Below, piece after piece: positions 37,465 to 45,266 of a DNA stretch of 45,332 bases. The notes under the pieces are model-generated. The model worked only from the letters and a program-made list of their open reading frames with translations, made no database searches and was not told where the DNA came from. Numbering within the stretch: position 1 is the stretch's first letter; each line of letters begins with the position of its first letter. A program made the translations under genes and the position numbers. Location: the NCBI GenBank assembly GCA_026398255.1, contig JAPLTG010000007.1:105786-151117 (forward strand), given 5' to 3'. This DNA is from Verrucomicrobiota bacterium. GTDB taxonomy: Bacteria > Verrucomicrobiota > Verrucomicrobiia > Chthoniobacterales > Terrimicrobiaceae.

Positions 37465-38279
37465 AGGGAGGCGATTTGTTCGGCGGGGACTTTGAGTTTT
37501 TGGCCAACGCGGAGCTGGCGCGGGTCGGACAGGTCATTCGCTTGCAGGAGGTCGTTGTAGGACACCTGCAGTTTGCGCGAGACCATGTAGAGGTTGTCGC
37601 CAGGGGCGAGGGTGTATTCGCTCGGGCGGGGAGCGGGTGCAGCGGGCTTAGGAGCCGGTGTGGTCGGGGCACTTGCGATCGAGGGGGCGGAGGAGACCTC
37701 GGGGTTTGTCGCGATCAATGGCACTGTCGCTCGCGATACGGGCAACGCTTCACGGGTTTCGACTGTCGGCAATGTCTGGGTTTGTGATGCGAGGAATGCT
37801 TTTCGGAGTGCGTCGTCGGTGGCTTGCGGTTGGCGAGGGGCCGTGTTGGCCACTACAGGAGTTGGCTTTGCCAGGGCCGGCGCGGGAGACTTTGGTTTTT
37901 CAGCAACAACGGCCTCGACCTTGGGCTCGGCTTTGGGCCTGGGCTTGGAATCAGCCACCTGTTTTTTGATCGGAGCCGGGGTGGCAACGACTTTGGGCTT
38001 CGCTGCCGGCTGTGGCCACTCGTTGCGGTCCAGTGAATCGGATTTGGGTCCGGGTTGTTTTTCAACGGGAGCTTCCGCAACCGGTGTTGGTTTTTTATCC
38101 GACTTGAGATTTGAAAAAGCAAAGATCCCGCCAACTCCGGCGAGGTGGATCGATAGGACAAGGATGAAAGCTGTAGCGAACGATATCCCGACCCGTTTGC
38201 GTTTTTTTATGGCATCCAGGTATTCGGGTTCGTCGATCCAGTGTGGGTGTTTCGTCGGGTATGTGGTGTTTGTTTTCAT
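37461..38279 (-). CDS. Membrane-anchored LysM peptidoglycan-binding protein
   Basis: 272 aa. A short cytoplasmic N terminus, one membrane helix (SFATAFILVLSIHLAGVGGI, about 33-52), a long Lys/Pro/Ala-rich periplasmic linker (about 60-210), and a C-terminal LysM domain with YTLAPGDNLYMVSRKLQVSY and LRVGQKLKVP. LysM binds the glycan backbone of peptidoglycan. The upstream region carries three AlgR/LytTR-like repeats, so it is probably controlled by the regulator encoded just upstream. Start ATG at 38279. Confidence 0.88.
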   Translation of the reverse strand: MKTNTTYPTKHPHWIDEPEYLDAIKKRKRVGISFATAFILVLSIHLAGVGGIFAFSNLKSDKKPTPVAEAPVEKQPGPKSDSLDRNEWPQPAAKPKVVATPAPIKKQVADSKPRPKAEPKVEAVVAEKPKSPAPALAKPTPVVANTAPRQPQATDDALRKAFLASQTQTLPTVETREALPVSRATVPLIATNPEVSSAPSIASAPTTPAPKPAAPAPRPSEYTLAPGDNLYMVSRKLQVSYNDLLQANDLSDPRQLRVGQKLKVPAEQIASL

Positions 38280-38336
38280 CGCCGCCAGCTATGCGGCATT
38301 TTTTATTTCCTTGCAAATCGCACACCCCTTGGAAGC

Positions 38337-38409
38337 CCGTTCCTGCGGGCCTCTACAGACCGCTCGCCGGATTTTACCGCCGTTCACCCCCCGAATCCGA
38401 CCGCTCGCC
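38337..38409. promoter_or_regulatory. LytTR/AlgR-like triple direct repeat upstream of the LysM gene
   Basis: On the plus strand CCGCTCGCC (38360), CCGTTCACC (38380) and CCGCTCGCC (38401) recur at 20 and 21 bp, about two helical turns. A looser CCGTTCCTG lies at 38337. LytTR proteins such as AlgR bind CCGTTC-type direct repeats at this spacing. The nearest repeat is 81 nt before the LysM start on the minus strand, and the cluster starts 22 nt after the response-regulator gene ends. Confidence 0.65.
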
Positions 38410-38431
38410 GGATTGGTGAAAAAAGTCGTTT

Positions 38432-39139
38432 TTAGATCGCCTTGAGGCGTCGAAATTCCGAACTCTGCCGCCGCGACATCTCGATGCGGACTCCATTCGT
38501 GAGAACCGCCACTAGACCGCTCTCGCCGTCTTCCACTTGGGTTACATACTCCAGATTGATCGCCTGCGTCCGGTTCACTTGGAAGAAAACCTCGGGGTCA
38601 ATTCGGCCCAGCACACTCTTGAGGGTTCCATTCACCATGGGGCCGCTTTTATCGGCGAGAACCAGCTTCGTATAGGAATCACCAGCCTCCAGCATATGAA
38701 TGTCTCCCACCTTGAGAAGCACATTTCGCGTCCCATCGCGGAACATCGCGGTTTCATGTTTGAGGAAAATCCTGACTTCTTCCGCGTCACTGGACTCACC
38801 AATTCGCTTCAGACTCTCCTTGAGCCGATGCGGATCGACGGGTTTGAGCAGATAATCCACCGCCTGTGTCTCAAAGGCGCGAACGGCATGCTCGGGATGG
38901 GCTGTAACAAAGATTACAGGAATTCCCTCGGCGGGCAGCGTCTCCAGAAGATCAAAACCCTGCTTCCCACCCCGAAGCTCGACATCCAGAAACATCACAT
39001 CTGGGCGTTGCTCGGTGAGGGCCTTCACGGCCTGCTCGATCGAACCTGCCTCGCGCACATCAGTGACACCAATATCCGCAAGCGCGTGTTTCAGGCTCCG
39101 CCGGGCCGGCGGTTCGTCATCGAGAATGAGAACATTCAT
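38432..39139 (-). CDS. LytTR-family DNA-binding response regulator
   Basis: 235 aa from the ATG at 39139 (a GTG at 39142 is in frame). The receiver domain has NVLILDDEPPARRSL for the acidic pocket, VMFLDVELRGGKQGF with the phosphoacceptor Asp, IFVTAHPEHAVRAF and the conserved Lys in YLLKPVDP. A LytTR domain (about 130-235) has DIHMLEAGDSYTKLVL, VLGRIDPEVFFQVNRTQ and a final GVRIEMSRRQSSEFRRL. It should be phosphorylated by the MASE1 kinase encoded 1.4 kb upstream in the same direction and bind the CCGTTC-like repeats at 38360 and 42167. Toxin-antitoxin genes on the other strand lie between the two. Confidence 0.93.
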   Translation of the reverse strand: MNVLILDDEPPARRSLKHALADIGVTDVREAGSIEQAVKALTEQRPDVMFLDVELRGGKQGFDLLETLPAEGIPVIFVTAHPEHAVRAFETQAVDYLLKPVDPHRLKESLKRIGESSDAEEVRIFLKHETAMFRDGTRNVLLKVGDIHMLEAGDSYTKLVLADKSGPMVNGTLKSVLGRIDPEVFFQVNRTQAINLEYVTQVEDGESGLVAVLTNGVRIEMSRRQSSEFRRLKAI

Positions 39140-39299
39140 CACAGCGATGTCACTCGCATCGGCACTAACTTGTCAACGAACTTGGCCTGCTAGCTCTGAA
39201 TCTTTCGATGAATATCGATGAGGTTTGTTTCACAAAGTCGCCATGCCTAGCCCCGAATACTTGTCTAGTCCTGAGTTCCGTGCATTTATAATCAATGAG

Positions 39300-39545
39300 A
39301 TGAGTATCACACTGGAATTAGATTTGCCTGAAGAGTTGGCATCAGAAGCCGCTTCAACAGGCTTATTGGAAAGCGGATCAATCTCCACTCTTCTCATGGA
39401 AGAAATTCGCCGCCGCAAATCCGCTGCCGAACTCAAATCCATCCTCACTGGTCTCCGCTCTCTCCCCGGAGAACCACTGTCTGATTCCGAAATCCAATCT
39501 GAAATTCATCTGGCAAGAGCCAAGCGCCAGCGCGGAGAAAGCTGA
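39300..39545 (+). CDS. Orphan antitoxin-like protein
   Basis: 81 aa from the ATG at 39300; the frame is open to 39225. SITLELDLPEELASEAASTG, LLMEEIRRRKSAAELKS and the C terminus SDSEIQSEIHLARAKRQR match small antitoxins usually paired with a PIN or other toxin. No toxin gene follows on this strand; instead the decayed hicA remnant begins 2 nt after its stop. It is either a solitary antitoxin left after loss of its toxin or a piece of a rearranged cluster. Confidence 0.6.
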   Translation: MSITLELDLPEELASEAASTGLLESGSISTLLMEEIRRRKSAAELKSILTGLRSLPGEPLSDSEIQSEIHLARAKRQRGES

Positions 39546-39547
39546 TC

Positions 39548-39583
39548 TCACGCCCTTCCGCTTATCGGTGGCAGTTCAGGCAA
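39548..39583 (-). pseudogene. hicA-like toxin remnant
   Basis: A TTG at 39583 overlaps the end of the hicB remnant and reads LPELPPISGRA before a stop at 39548-39550. LPPISGRE is the typical HicA N terminus. Only about 11 codons remain; the rest of the toxin, about 60 residues, has been lost next to the orphan antitoxin gene. Confidence 0.6.
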
Positions 39584-39796
39584 GGGCGAAACTTTCATCC
39601 CGCACTAAATGCAAACGGATCGCTTTGGGCATCGAATCTGGTGCGTCGAAAAAAAACCCCTTCACCGCATCGCCACCGCTTCGCGAAGAGCAACCCAATC
39701 ATCACCCTGCGTCACGATCGGTTCCGTCAACCACTCTGCCACAAACCCACCGTCGCTTTCTTGAACGACCTCAAAGATTAAATTAGGCACGACCAT
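39576..39796 (-). pseudogene. Frameshifted HicB-like antitoxin
   Basis: Starting at ATG 39796, the minus strand reads IFEVVQESDGGFVAEWLTEP then IVTQGDDWVALREAV and hits a stop at 39662-39664. In the next frame it continues VKGFFFDAPDSMPKAIRLHL then VRDESFALA and a stop at 39576-39578. Joined, it matches the HicB-like family (TQGD-type motif, then RLHLVRDE). The 221-nt length is one short of a multiple of three, so a single lost base explains the break. A hicA remnant follows, so this was a hicBA pair. Confidence 0.75.
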
Positions 39797-39859
39797 CGCT
39801 TAAGTCTGCGCTGATGTGAGCAGCTTGCAACCATCGAGTGGCCTGCTTATTTTTATCCT

Positions 39860-40114
39860 ATGACAAGCATCCCCATCCCAGAGGAGCTCCAACCTGCAGC
39901 CAATGAGATCACCGATCTACCGGAACGCGTCGCCCGCTTCATCAAAGCCGAAATCTCCCGCCGAAATCTCCAAAAAAACCGCTACGGCTCCGATATCCTC
40001 AGTCTTGTGGACAAAGCCTTCGCCGAAGCCCAAAACATCAAAAGCGCGGGATTCGACCTCGCCGAAGCCCGCGCAGAAATGGCACGGCTCCATAGCAACA
40101 TGACCAAGTCGTGA
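39860..40114 (+). CDS. Putative antitoxin of a PIN-domain pair
   Basis: 84 aa. An N-terminal helix-type region (TDLPERVARFIKAEISRRNL) and a C-terminal acidic, helical tail (FDLAEARAEMARLHSNM) fit a small antitoxin. The stop overlaps the GTG start of the PIN gene (40111-40114), the usual antitoxin-toxin coupling. The exact antitoxin family is not certain. Confidence 0.7.
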   Translation: MTSIPIPEELQPAANEITDLPERVARFIKAEISRRNLQKNRYGSDILSLVDKAFAEAQNIKSAGFDLAEARAEMARLHSNMTKS

Positions 40115-40539
40115 TTCGCGCCGTTCTGGATACCACCGTCGCCGTCGCTGCCGGCAAATCCGAATCCCCATCCAGCCCAAATCGCGAAATCATAGATCGG
40201 TGGCTGCAGGGTCAATTCACTCTTCTCATCTCGAGGGACATCGCGGCCGAATACGCCATCAAACTTCGAGATTGCGGCGTTGATGAGCCTACAATTCTTG
40301 CCTTCCTCCGCCAACTCGCCCTCTTGGCCGAAATCGTGGAAATCAAATATTTCCACTTCCGTCATTATCCCATCGATGAAAACGATATCGCATTTCTTCT
40401 CTGCGCAATGAATGGAGGGGCAACGCATCTCGTCAGCTACGACCCGCACTTATTGAATCTGGATATTCACTATCCGGAGGTGGACTTCATGCCATCACTC
40501 CCTTTTCTGATGACACTGCGACAAATCGAACCCCAGTAA
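40111..40539 (+). CDS. PIN-domain toxin
   Basis: 142 aa from a GTG at 40111. IRAVLDTTVAVAAG carries the first catalytic Asp. The middle has LISRDIAAEYAIKL with the conserved Glu, and YPIDENDIAFLLCAM and HLVSYDPHLL supply the later acidic residues. It resembles the COG1569-type PIN toxins encoded with small antitoxins. Such ribonucleases cleave RNA when free of antitoxin. The pair appears intact and points opposite to the kinase and regulator genes around it. Confidence 0.85.
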   Translation: MIRAVLDTTVAVAAGKSESPSSPNREIIDRWLQGQFTLLISRDIAAEYAIKLRDCGVDEPTILAFLRQLALLAEIVEIKYFHFRHYPIDENDIAFLLCAMNGGATHLVSYDPHLLNLDIHYPEVDFMPSLPFLMTLRQIEPQ

Positions 40540-40540
40540 C

Positions 40541-40561
40541 CGCCACTCGCCACTCGCCACT
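40541..40561. repeat. Three tandem copies of a 7-bp unit
   Basis: CGCCACT occurs three times in a row between the PIN toxin stop and the kinase gene end. It marks one edge of the toxin-antitoxin patch; a functional role is not evident. Confidence 0.8.
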
Positions 40562-40576
40562 CAGCCTAACTCCCGA

Positions 40577-42085
40577 TCAACTGACTGGCTTGATCCGAAC
40601 CAAAGCCTGAATCCAGCCATCGGGCGTCTTGCTGAACTCCACTCCGCTCCCAGTCGGGCAGGCTTCCTCGATGCGGGCGCGAACGCTGGCCAGTCCTACA
40701 CTTTCGCCCCAGTTAGCGGGATCGCATCCATCTGGTGCGGTGTTTCGAATCTTCACCAGCAAATCCCCACGATCCACAACCGCCGCTACATCGACCCGCC
40801 CGAAGCCATCGCTCACGCCATGCTTCACGGCGTTTTCTACAAGCGGTTGGAGCAGCATCGGAGGCACGCGGAATTTCTCAGCCTCGTCGTCTGCAGCAAC
40901 GCTCCATTCCAGACCCTCCTCGTAGCGCATTTTTTGCAACCGCAGGGCATCACGGATGATCTCCAACTCCTCGCCAAGCGGGATCAGCGGGTGTTTTGCC
41001 ACATCGAGCGATTTTCTGAGCAGCGAGGAAAGCGAGGTCAGACCTTCCTCCGCAGCCTTTCCATCCGTGCGGACAAGCGAATGAATTGCCGTGAGACAGT
41101 TGAAGAGAAAATGCGGATTCACCTGCGCTTTCAGCCGCTCCAGTTCGGCTTTGCGCGTGGCCGCCACAGCCTGCAGCACCTTTTCGCGCCGCTGAGCATC
41201 CGATCCCGCTCCGATGAGCAGACCGCTTGTCGTGATGATCGCGATAAAAACCTCGATCTGCCAAATCGAAGCCAGCGCGTTGTCGGAAACAAACGGGCCG
41301 AGGCCCATGCTGGTTGCCGCTACGGCCATCGCCACAGCACCAAGAACGGCAAGTGCCGATCCACACAGGCCGCGTGACAACGCCACCCACACCACAAACG
41401 GAAACGGCAAATAAGCGAGCGCCTGTCCCATTGTGCCTGACCCTAGCGAACCGAAGAATGCGAGCCAAGAGGCTGCAAGCACCAACAGAAGCTGCAGCCC
41501 CGCCGACACAGAAATTCCGAGTCCAAGTCCGCGCAGAGAAAAACGCCTCGCAGCGAGCAAGAGAGCCACTGGAGTAATCACTATTGCCCCGGCCGCATTC
41601 GCCATCCAGTAAAGCCCCCCTATTGGCAGGACATAAGATGCCTCGATCATCCCTGCGAGCTTCATGCTAGCGGCAGTCCAGAACCCCGCGATGCCCATTG
41701 GGAGGACCACGCCAAGCCCAGAGAGAATCAAAATATCCCGCGTTGATTCGAGAGCCGCATCAAAGCCACGCCACCGGCACAGCCAGCGACCGAGATAAAC
41801 GGAAACCACAATTCCCAGTGGCGCGAGCGCGCTGAAATGCCAAGGATTCCCCGCCGCAATACTACCCGCGACTAGCGGCAGCAGTATCCCTGGAGCAACC
41901 CGCAAACCCATTAGCAGTGTGGCTGCCAGAGCGATTCCCACCGCCGGCCACACCGGAGATATGGCCGTGTAATCGCTTGCCAACGCCGCTCGAAGTCCAA
42001 ACGCCGCCACTGAGATCAATGCGGCAACGCCAAGGTTTTCGATGAAAATCCTCGCTGCAGAAATTGACCTCTTCTCTTTGTTCAT
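40577..42085 (-). CDS. MASE1-type sensor histidine kinase (LytS-like)
   Basis: 502 aa from the ATG at 42085 (a TTG at 42097 is in frame). About eight membrane helices (residues 15-290) have the MASE1 pattern, with AISPVWPAVGIALAATLL near the N terminus. The kinase core has QVNPHFLFNCLTAIHSL with the phosphorylated His, PPMLLQPLVENAVKHG (N box) and GLASVRARIEEACP (ATP lid), typical of the LytS/YehU family. It should pass phosphate to the LytTR regulator. Its stop lies 1.4 kb upstream of the regulator's start, with toxin-antitoxin genes in between. The triple repeat at 42167 lies 82 nt upstream of the start, so autoregulation is possible. The sensed signal is unknown. Confidence 0.93.
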   Translation of the reverse strand: MNKEKRSISAARIFIENLGVAALISVAAFGLRAALASDYTAISPVWPAVGIALAATLLMGLRVAPGILLPLVAGSIAAGNPWHFSALAPLGIVVSVYLGRWLCRWRGFDAALESTRDILILSGLGVVLPMGIAGFWTAASMKLAGMIEASYVLPIGGLYWMANAAGAIVITPVALLLAARRFSLRGLGLGISVSAGLQLLLVLAASWLAFFGSLGSGTMGQALAYLPFPFVVWVALSRGLCGSALAVLGAVAMAVAATSMGLGPFVSDNALASIWQIEVFIAIITTSGLLIGAGSDAQRREKVLQAVAATRKAELERLKAQVNPHFLFNCLTAIHSLVRTDGKAAEEGLTSLSSLLRKSLDVAKHPLIPLGEELEIIRDALRLQKMRYEEGLEWSVAADDEAEKFRVPPMLLQPLVENAVKHGVSDGFGRVDVAAVVDRGDLLVKIRNTAPDGCDPANWGESVGLASVRARIEEACPTGSGVEFSKTPDGWIQALVRIKPVS

Positions 42086-42166
42086 TGGATCGATCAACTA
42101 GTCGGCATCACTCACCCCTTGCAACCACCATCACATTTTTAGGTTGTGATTCCTTTTGAGTTCCAG

Positions 42167-42217
42167 CCGTTCATTGCCGTATTTTTACCGCTCAACCTCC
42201 TAATTTATCCGCCCATT
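42167..42217. promoter_or_regulatory. LytTR/AlgR-like triple direct repeat between kinase and envelope operon
   Basis: CCGTTCATT (42167), CCGCTCAAC (42188) and CCGCCCATT (42209) repeat at exactly 21 bp. They share the CCGTTC-type core with the set at 38360. The site lies 49 nt before the ATG at 42266 and 82 nt before the divergent kinase start. Confidence 0.7.
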
Positions 42218-42265
42218 GAAAAGCGGGTTTACGCCCTCCTGATCCATCCATAACCTTTGCTCGCC

Positions 42266-43297
42266 ATGATAAAAATTCATCAACACATCGCAGCAGTTAC
42301 TATCGCAACACTATCCACCCTTGTTACGCCCACTCAGGCTCAATCCGCCGTCAAACCTACAGAGGAAGCTGGGCCAAGCCTTCCAGAGATTTGGCAAAAA
42401 GCCGGACCGCGAGAGCGCCTCAAAGCCCTACGCGCTGCGGAACTCGATGCCGACCGACTCCTCGCCGAACGCATCTACGGCTTACAAGTCGATGCAGAGA
42501 CGACAGTCGCGAATCTGGCCGACACAAACGACGCCGTTGACGCTGCGGTTTCGGCCACCCTTGTGGGGTCGGTTACAAATGGCGAACCCGAGTATCTCGC
42601 AGACGGATCTGTGCAAGTCGTCCGTGCCGTCAAAATCCGGGAAGTCATCAACACACTCAACACCGCTGTTAAGGGAAAAATTCTCTCCGATGGCTCCTTT
42701 GAAACTCTTTCCAACAAGACCAAGACAAACACGGAGGTGAAGGACAGCGTTATTGATGTCATGGGTAATGCGGCTCTTCCCAACTCGGAGGGTCATCAAA
42801 AGATTATGGCGAAGCGAGCCGCCGAACTCGATGCTTACCGCCGCTTGGCCGCCAGGATGATGGGCATCAAGATCGATGGTGAGACGACTGTCCGCGACAT
42901 GGCCCTTGAAAATGACGAACTTGTTGCAGCCCTCTCTCATGTGCTTAAAGGCGCCACCCCTACAGCCATCAAATACAACAAGGATGATGGATCCTGCGAA
43001 GTCACCATGAGTATCAAAACAGCCGATGTCCTGCGCACCACGAAACGCACTGTGAAAGGCGACAAAGTGCAAACAACCATTAAAGACGAAATCAATGAGA
43101 AATCCTTCTCGGAGACGGGACGAGGCGCGATGCGCGACATAGCCAAAGCTGAAACTCCATCCGAGACTGCCACGGAAAGCGTTCCTGCCAATCAGCCAAC
43201 CATCGATGCCGAGGTAAAAATCTCCGGCAAAGATCCGTTTTTTGAAACCACGGCCATCATCAAGCAAGTCGTCCAAAGCGGCCCAGTCGTGGAGTAA
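42266..43297 (+). CDS. Secreted protein with two LPP20-like domains
   Basis: 343 aa from the ATG at 42266 (TTG 42257 is in frame). A signal peptide (AAVTIATLSTLVTPTQAQSA) is present. Two repeats follow: RLKALRAAELDADRLLAERI then YGLQVDAETTVANLADTND, and KIMAKRAAELDAYRRLAARM then MGIKIDGETTVRDMALENDE. This is the RAAELDAxRxLAE...G pattern of the LPP20/FlgT-type domain, which occurs in envelope and flagellar-associated proteins. Domain duplication is visible at protein level. The C terminus is Thr/Glu-rich. It is the first gene of an operon with two lipoproteins and a CsgG/DUF4384 protein, and LytTR-like repeats lie just upstream. Confidence 0.8.
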   Translation: MIKIHQHIAAVTIATLSTLVTPTQAQSAVKPTEEAGPSLPEIWQKAGPRERLKALRAAELDADRLLAERIYGLQVDAETTVANLADTNDAVDAAVSATLVGSVTNGEPEYLADGSVQVVRAVKIREVINTLNTAVKGKILSDGSFETLSNKTKTNTEVKDSVIDVMGNAALPNSEGHQKIMAKRAAELDAYRRLAARMMGIKIDGETTVRDMALENDELVAALSHVLKGATPTAIKYNKDDGSCEVTMSIKTADVLRTTKRTVKGDKVQTTIKDEINEKSFSETGRGAMRDIAKAETPSETATESVPANQPTIDAEVKISGKDPFFETTAIIKQVVQSGPVVE

Positions 43298-43301
43298 GAA
43301 A

Positions 43302-43628
43302 ATGAAAAAAGCCCCAGCCCTTACCATTCTACTCTGCTGCCTCCTAAGCGCCTGCGCCAGCAGCCAGCCCCGCCCTGTGGCCAGTTACTCATCGGCCCTT
43401 CGCTCATCAGAAAGCGAACCGAGACAACTCGCCACAATGAGCGACAAGGAAGTTGATGATCAGCGCGCCGGCACCAGCAAGAAAGAAACCACTGCCGAGA
43501 GCCAAACCACTTCTAAACGCGGGAAAATTAAAAAACAGGAGTCCGAAGTCACCGAATTGGTGGAAACGGACATTTCCACCGTGATCGAAACAACCTCTTC
43601 ACCCACAGCCGATCAGGATGTCCAGTAA
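43302..43628 (+). CDS. Small Ser/Thr-rich lipoprotein
   Basis: 108 aa from the ATG at 43302, 4 nt after the LPP20-like gene. Signal peptide with lipobox (CCLLSAC, Cys about residue 18). The mature part is hydrophilic, low in complexity and rich in Ser, Thr, Glu and Lys (TSKKETTAESQTTSKRGK), probably disordered. No family recognised. It could tether or link the neighbouring envelope proteins. Confidence 0.7.
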   Translation: MKKAPALTILLCCLLSACASSQPRPVASYSSALRSSESEPRQLATMSDKEVDDQRAGTSKKETTAESQTTSKRGKIKKQESEVTELVETDISTVIETTSSPTADQDVQ

Positions 43629-43650
43629 TCGGCGAGGACATGGAGACACC

Positions 43651-44745
43651 ATGCGATTGTCAAACTACCCCCGAATTAGGTCTTGCCTGCTTCTCTGTGT
43701 GTCGATTGCCCTCTGCGGTGAAGTTTCAGCCGCGATCGACCCCTTCCAGAAACTCGCAGCCGACCTAGCGGCGGACTCCCCCGAGGGAAAAGTCAATGTG
43801 GGGGTGGGCAACTTCGCCTATGAGAATACAGACCTGCTTTCGCCCTTCTCTTCGCTGCTCCGGGATGAGTTGGAGATTACTCTCGGGAAAACCGGGAAAT
43901 TCAAGGTCGTCACCCGTGACCGCCTTGCCGACCTTCAGATGGAAGGTAAGTTTCAGGGCAAGGAAATCCTTGAGCCAGGCACCGGCGTTGAGAAGGTTTC
44001 CATCGAAGGGGTAAAGGGAATCATTCGGGGGCGATTTTACGCCACTGGAGACGAAGTAACAGTCTATGCAGAACTCGCCTGGCTGGAGGGGGGCGAGATT
44101 AAAAAAGCCCGCATCGCCATTCCCTCAGAAAACATCCGTGCAAAAATCTGGCCCGATCCTGCTGACGCCGCAGCCAAGCCGATGGATGGCGTTATCAAGC
44201 CGCAGAACATCGAGCAAAGCCTCGCCAATGTGCAGGAGATCGCCAAAGACCGCCTCGCCAAAGTGCCGAAGGATTTTCCGGTGGAAATCTTCACTGTGGA
44301 TGGCCGCCGCGCCTTTGCTGAAAAGGATAATGTCTCATTCCGCGTGCGCAGCGCCCGCGATTGCCACATCGCCGTTCTCTGCCACCAGAGCGACGGCACC
44401 ACCGTCGTCCTCTTTCCAAACCGCTTCTCAAGAAACACCCTCATTCCTGCCAATAAAGCCATCGACATCCCAGGCACGCACAAGAGCGGATTCGAGATCG
44501 AGATCGGCCCGCCCTACGGCTCCGATGTCGTCGAAGTCATCGCCTGCACTCAACCCAGCGAACTTCACAAGGCGCTATCCCAATACGCCTCCGAAACAAG
44601 CGCGCCCGCTCCCTTCCAAGTCCTCACCCGAGGCATGGCCGTGAAAGGAATCGACTCCGCCATCGCCGCTGCCAAAGTCGGCTCCACCGCCGCCCTGCTA
44701 TGGTCCCAAGACTCCATCGTCATCAGCACCTTCCCAAAACAATAA
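43651..44745 (+). CDS. CsgG/FlgO-like plus DUF4384 envelope protein
   Basis: 364 aa from the ATG at 43651, with GGAG about 6 nt upstream; the frame is open to 43618. A signal peptide is followed by a CsgG/FlgO-like part (about 35-150) with VGVGNFAYENTDLLSPFSSL, LLRDELEITLGKTGKFKVVT and RDRLADLQMEG. A DUF4384 domain (about 225-320) follows, with NVSFRVRSARDCHIAVLCHQ and VVLFPNRFSRN. CsgG-type proteins form or assist outer-membrane pores; DUF4384 occurs in secreted and kinase-linked envelope proteins. The set with LPP20-like and lipoprotein genes suggests an envelope assembly or export device (inference). Confidence 0.8.
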   Translation: MRLSNYPRIRSCLLLCVSIALCGEVSAAIDPFQKLAADLAADSPEGKVNVGVGNFAYENTDLLSPFSSLLRDELEITLGKTGKFKVVTRDRLADLQMEGKFQGKEILEPGTGVEKVSIEGVKGIIRGRFYATGDEVTVYAELAWLEGGEIKKARIAIPSENIRAKIWPDPADAAAKPMDGVIKPQNIEQSLANVQEIAKDRLAKVPKDFPVEIFTVDGRRAFAEKDNVSFRVRSARDCHIAVLCHQSDGTTVVLFPNRFSRNTLIPANKAIDIPGTHKSGFEIEIGPPYGSDVVEVIACTQPSELHKALSQYASETSAPAPFQVLTRGMAVKGIDSAIAAAKVGSTAALLWSQDSIVISTFPKQ

Positions 44746-44749
44746 TTGC

Positions 44750-45190
44750 ATGAGAACCATACTGCTACTCATACTCTGCTCACTACTGTCTGCCTGTGCG
44801 ACAACAAAAAAAGACCCGGTTTGGTCGGAGTTCTACTACCCCCAGGAAGTTCTCCTTAAGCCTGCCCCCAAAACTGACCCTTCAGGAGTTCAGGGAAAAT
44901 CCACTTTTTTGCAGAACGAGGCCGAATTTAAAGAGCATATGGATACCCTCACGATAGATTTAAAAAATCTCATCATCGCAGGGATTTACACCCCAGGCCC
45001 TAGCCCGCTTGATCCTGAGAAACTAAACTCCATCGTCTCCGAGTTCGGCGGCGACCGTTATGAATACTTCGCATACCCTCTAAGCCCCACAGCTACATAT
45101 AATCACATTTGGATAAAGCTTTCTCCTGAACGCCAAAAAATACTCCACAAACAAGGAATCATCGACTTCAAACTTCCTCCCGCCCAATAA
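44750..45190 (+). CDS. Small lipoprotein, last gene of the envelope operon
   Basis: 146 aa. Signal peptide with lipobox (CSLLSAC, Cys about residue 16). The mature protein is soluble, with segments LQNEAEFKEHMDTLTIDLKN and GGDRYEYFAYPLSPTATYNH. I do not recognise a family. It begins 4 nt after the CsgG/DUF4384 gene, so it is co-transcribed with it. Confidence 0.75.
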   Translation: MRTILLLILCSLLSACATTKKDPVWSEFYYPQEVLLKPAPKTDPSGVQGKSTFLQNEAEFKEHMDTLTIDLKNLIIAGIYTPGPSPLDPEKLNSIVSEFGGDRYEYFAYPLSPTATYNHIWIKLSPERQKILHKQGIIDFKLPPAQ

Positions 45191-45266
45191 ACTAAGGGTC
45201 TTGTCCAGTTTAGAGGGGAAAATAGCGAGTTTGCGTTAGCAATATTGAGTAGATGTTAACACTTCG

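Noticed and set aside
38337-38351. CCGTTCCTG as a confident fourth LytTR repeat
   Set aside because: The spacing (23 bp) and the final bases differ from the other three, and it overlaps a small GCCCG/CGGGC hairpin.
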